Below, piece by piece: positions 62,493 through 64,000 of a DNA stretch of 64,000 nt (within the stretch, counting starts at the first letter, position 1; every line of letters starts with the position of its first letter). A program made the translations under genes and the position numbers. This stretch comes from Desulfamplus magnetovallimortis (GTDB taxonomy: Bacteria; Desulfobacterota; Desulfobacteria; Desulfobacterales; Desulfobacteraceae). The stretch is taken from assembly GCF_900170035.1 (NCBI RefSeq), contig NZ_LT828547.1, positions 56,281 through 120,280 on the forward strand, written 5' to 3'. A model generated the notes under the pieces. The model saw only the letters and a list, made by a program, of their open reading frames with translations, was not told the DNA's origin and did not search any database.

Positions 62493-62700
62493 TACCTCAC
62501 CCCCCAGCCCATACGCATCAAGCTAAGGTTTTCAAAGCCTTATCAGACGGGTTTTTATAATTTTTGTTGTTAATATGTTGATTTTATATTTATAATAAAA
62601 ACAAAGCCTTATATTTTTAGCTTGATGCGTATGCCCCCCAGCCCCCTCTCCATGACTGGAGAGGGGGAGTTTGGGTAAGTTATTTCAGACTCATTCCTAA
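62493..62700. repeat. R7 repeat copy split by the MITE
   Basis: TTACCTCACCCCCCAGCC left and CCCCCCAGCCCCCTCTCCAT, GGAGAGGGGGAGTTTGGGTA right are the R7 pattern seen in tandem at 34689-34889. A short hairpin (CCCCTCTCC / GGAGAGGGG) lies on the right. Confidence 0.7.
62510..62633. mobile_element. 124-base MITE with perfect 17-base inverted ends and a 10-base target duplication
   Basis: Ends: CATACGCATCAAGCTAA (62510-62526) and its exact reverse complement (62617-62633). Direct repeats CCCCCCAGCC flank it at 62500-62509 and 62634-62643. The interior is AT-rich and non-coding, with AAAGCCTTAT copies near both ends in inverted or direct order. It has split an R7 repeat. It lacks a transposase and would need one from elsewhere. 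Confidence 0.9.
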
Positions 62701-62719
62701 AGACAGAATTGAAGATCGA

Positions 62720-62878
62720 ATGACAATGATGAAACTTGCAGGTTCTGAAGTTCATCTTGATGAAGACGGCTCCATTAGAAAAAGAGCAAGTGCAGAAAAC
62801 AGAAACATCCTTGCAAAGTTAAAGGGTGGTGACAGAATGGCAATCAAAAGGGTAAAGGAAAATAAAAGTGTAACGTAA
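62720..62878 (+). CDS. Small basic protein or gene remnant
   Basis: 52 residues (MTMMKLAGSEVHLDEDGSIR, then KRASAENRNILAKLKGGDRM, AIKRVKENKSVT). It is Lys/Arg-rich with coding-like codon use, but it has no clear ribosome site and the open frame upstream of the ATG also reads in, so it may be the 3' end of a lost gene. Function not recognised. Confidence 0.3.
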   Translation: MTMMKLAGSEVHLDEDGSIRKRASAENRNILAKLKGGDRMAIKRVKENKSVT

Positions 62879-63001
62879 AAGTATAAGCTGCAAAATTTTG
62901 ATCTGATTACATGTTTTGTGGTTAATTTGGTTAATAGTGAATAGAAGTTATCGGATCAAAGCTATCTTGCACAATTCAAAAGTATCAAAGGAGAAATAAT
63001 T

Positions 63002-63253
63002 ATGCAGGCATATTATGAAATAGAGACAGAAATTCCAGTTACTCATCAGCTAAATATTAAACTTCCAGATACTATACCCGTGGGGAGAGCAAAAATAGCT
63101 ATTATTTATGAAGTAACAGAAGTTCAATCTGATAAGAAAACCATGATGGCTGATTTTCTTAACAATCTTCCTGACAATCCAACAGGAGGCTGTTTAACTA
63201 AAGACGAGATAAAAACTTATATACAACAAGAACGTTCAAGTTGGGATGATTAG
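63002..63253 (+). CDS. Antitoxin partner of a PIN-domain toxin
   Basis: 83 residues. An N-terminal beta-rich part (IETEIPVTHQLNIKLPDTIP, VGRAKIAIIYEV) and a C-terminal charged helix (LTKDEIKTYIQQERSSWDD). Ribosome site AAAGGAGAAATAATT. It ends two bases before the toxin start. The small size, order and coupling are those of type II antitoxins; the family name is not certain. Confidence 0.75.
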   Translation: MQAYYEIETEIPVTHQLNIKLPDTIPVGRAKIAIIYEVTEVQSDKKTMMADFLNNLPDNPTGGCLTKDEIKTYIQQERSSWDD

Positions 63254-63255
63254 AA

Positions 63256-63672
63256 ATGTCGAAAATATATTTGGATAGCTGTATGATTATAGGCTTGATT
63301 GAAGGTGATGCTACGCAGCGTCAATTACTAAAAAAAAACTGTATACATCATAAGATATACAGCAGCGAGTTAGCACGTTTGGAGACTCGTTTATTAGCTA
63401 TTCGTAATAACAATCAAAATCTTTTAAAACAATTTGATCGTTTTTTTGTCGCGTGTGAAATTATTAATTTGGATCGTGATGTTTTTGAAAGAGCAACACT
63501 ATTAAGATCAAAAAATAATATTAAAACACCAGATGCACTTCATATTTCCGCAGCAATTGAAACAAATTGTCATGAATTCTGGACAAATGACAGCCAATTA
63601 ATAAAAGCAGCACGTCAATATATTGAAATGGTAGATTTTGAAGTATTGAAGACAAGAAACATCACAAAATAA
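63256..63672 (+). CDS. PIN-domain toxin (VapC-like ribonuclease)
   Basis: 138 residues. The four acidic positions of PIN ribonucleases are visible: YLDSCMIIGLIEG (Asp7), a Glu in SSELARLETRLL, Asp in IKTPDALHISAAIE and Asp in FWTNDSQLIKAA. It would cleave RNA (tRNA or mRNA) when free of its antitoxin. It follows the antitoxin by two bases. The AT-rich codon use suggests acquisition. Confidence 0.85.
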   Translation: MSKIYLDSCMIIGLIEGDATQRQLLKKNCIHHKIYSSELARLETRLLAIRNNNQNLLKQFDRFFVACEIINLDRDVFERATLLRSKNNIKTPDALHISAAIETNCHEFWTNDSQLIKAARQYIEMVDFEVLKTRNITK

Positions 63673-63814
63673 TCTTATATATTGTGGCTAATCATTGCAT
63701 TTGTTAGTTGTGTAATAACCTGTCGAGGTACTCGCCCAAAGGTAATGAGTATAAAAAGAAGCCGGGATTCTTCCGAAGATGGGGAACTTTCCGACAGTGA
63801 CTCTCTATCTTTTT

Positions 63815-63983
63815 ATATGAAAGTCTCGGTAACAGCCTGTTTTTAAAACGACTTTCATTGTTTCGATTGTGGCGGTCATCAGCCATGTACGTTATATGAA
63901 AGTCCCCGCAAATGGCTGTTTTCATAAAGACTTTAAACACTTCGATTGTGGCGGTGAGCCGCCATTTTGGGTATAAGAAAGTC
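63815..63983 (-). repeat. R8 tandem pair at the right edge
   Basis: The first unit runs TATGAAAGTCTCGGTAACAG, CGACTTTCATTGTTTCGATT, GTGGCGGTCATCAGCCATGT, and the second TATGAAAGTCCCCGCAAATG, GACTTTAAACACTTCGATTG, GGCGGTGAGCCGCCAT. Together with another start at the end (GAAAGTCCCCG), they show a head-to-tail array that may continue beyond the edge. The 63673-63814 stretch before it shows no secure gene. Confidence 0.8.
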
Positions 63984-64000
63984 CCCGTCTTTTAAGGATC

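Noticed and set aside
63704-63940. 78-residue minus-strand frame at the right edge
   Set aside because: Mostly inside the R8 tandem repeat; the remaining part (RKVPHLRKNPGFF) could be an IS scrap but cannot be assigned.

Overview
The window reads as chromosomal DNA of an anaerobic deltaproteobacterium, most likely Desulfobacterales (Desulfobacterota). This is inferred from the gene set (Na+-Nqr with an unusual NqrA, DUF1638 protein, TrpXYZ-type ABC transporter, Mla system, mycobacterial-style FumC) and from the many dispersed palindromic repeats between genes; no rRNA or marker gene was available to confirm it. No rRNA, tRNA or CRISPR array was recognised.

Layout. 1-5.8 kb: a periplasmic binding protein, DUF1638, fumarase, and a molybdate-type regulator divergent from modABC (5.9-8.5 kb). 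8.7-10 kb: a graveyard of three fused gene remnants (DUF4143 ATPase tail, DDE transposase head, polysaccharide-deacetylase tail). 9.9-17.3 kb: typA, a TrpXYZ-like ABC transporter, an ECF sigma/anti-sigma/exported protein unit and a His-rich exported protein. 18.4-25.3 kb: a peptide-type ABC transporter with low-complexity insertions in three subunits. 25.9-39.2 kb: nqrA, B, C, D and E on the minus strand, split by an alcohol dehydrogenase, a membrane protein and a 1680-residue kinase/AAA/GAF/GGDEF protein; nqrF is not in the window. 39.9-45.7 kb: a split mla operon (mlaE, then mlaF-mlaD-mlaC) interrupted on the opposite strand by dgkA and an AT-rich gene encoding TerD fused to a PD-(D/E)XK nuclease-like domain. 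46-51 kb: two paralogous sensor proteins, an HDOD protein and a GspE/PilB-type ATPase. 51.5-54.2 kb: an IMPACT/YigZ protein, NAD synthetase and an N-formylglutamate amidohydrolase-like protein. 54.4-62.2 kb: a five-gene cluster with a divergent Hsp70 carrying a zinc ribbon, a zinc-ribbon/TM/LysM-like membrane protein, a TPR-like protein, a degenerate J-domain-like protein and a GrpE-like protein. 62.2-64 kb: a group II intron remnant, a MITE with perfect terminal repeats and target duplication, a PIN-type toxin-antitoxin pair and repeats.

The most promising candidates for undescribed biology are (i) the Hsp70/J-like/GrpE-like/LysM cluster, which looks like a dedicated chaperone machine with a membrane-anchored partner; (ii) the TerD-nuclease fusion; (iii) MlaF carrying a degenerate GGDEF-like tail; and (iv) NqrA retaining two complete 4Fe-4S motifs in a dispersed nqr locus. 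A second theme is genome plasticity: at least eight families of short palindromic or tandem repeats, some nested inside each other, and tandem copying of gene 3' ends beyond their stop codons.
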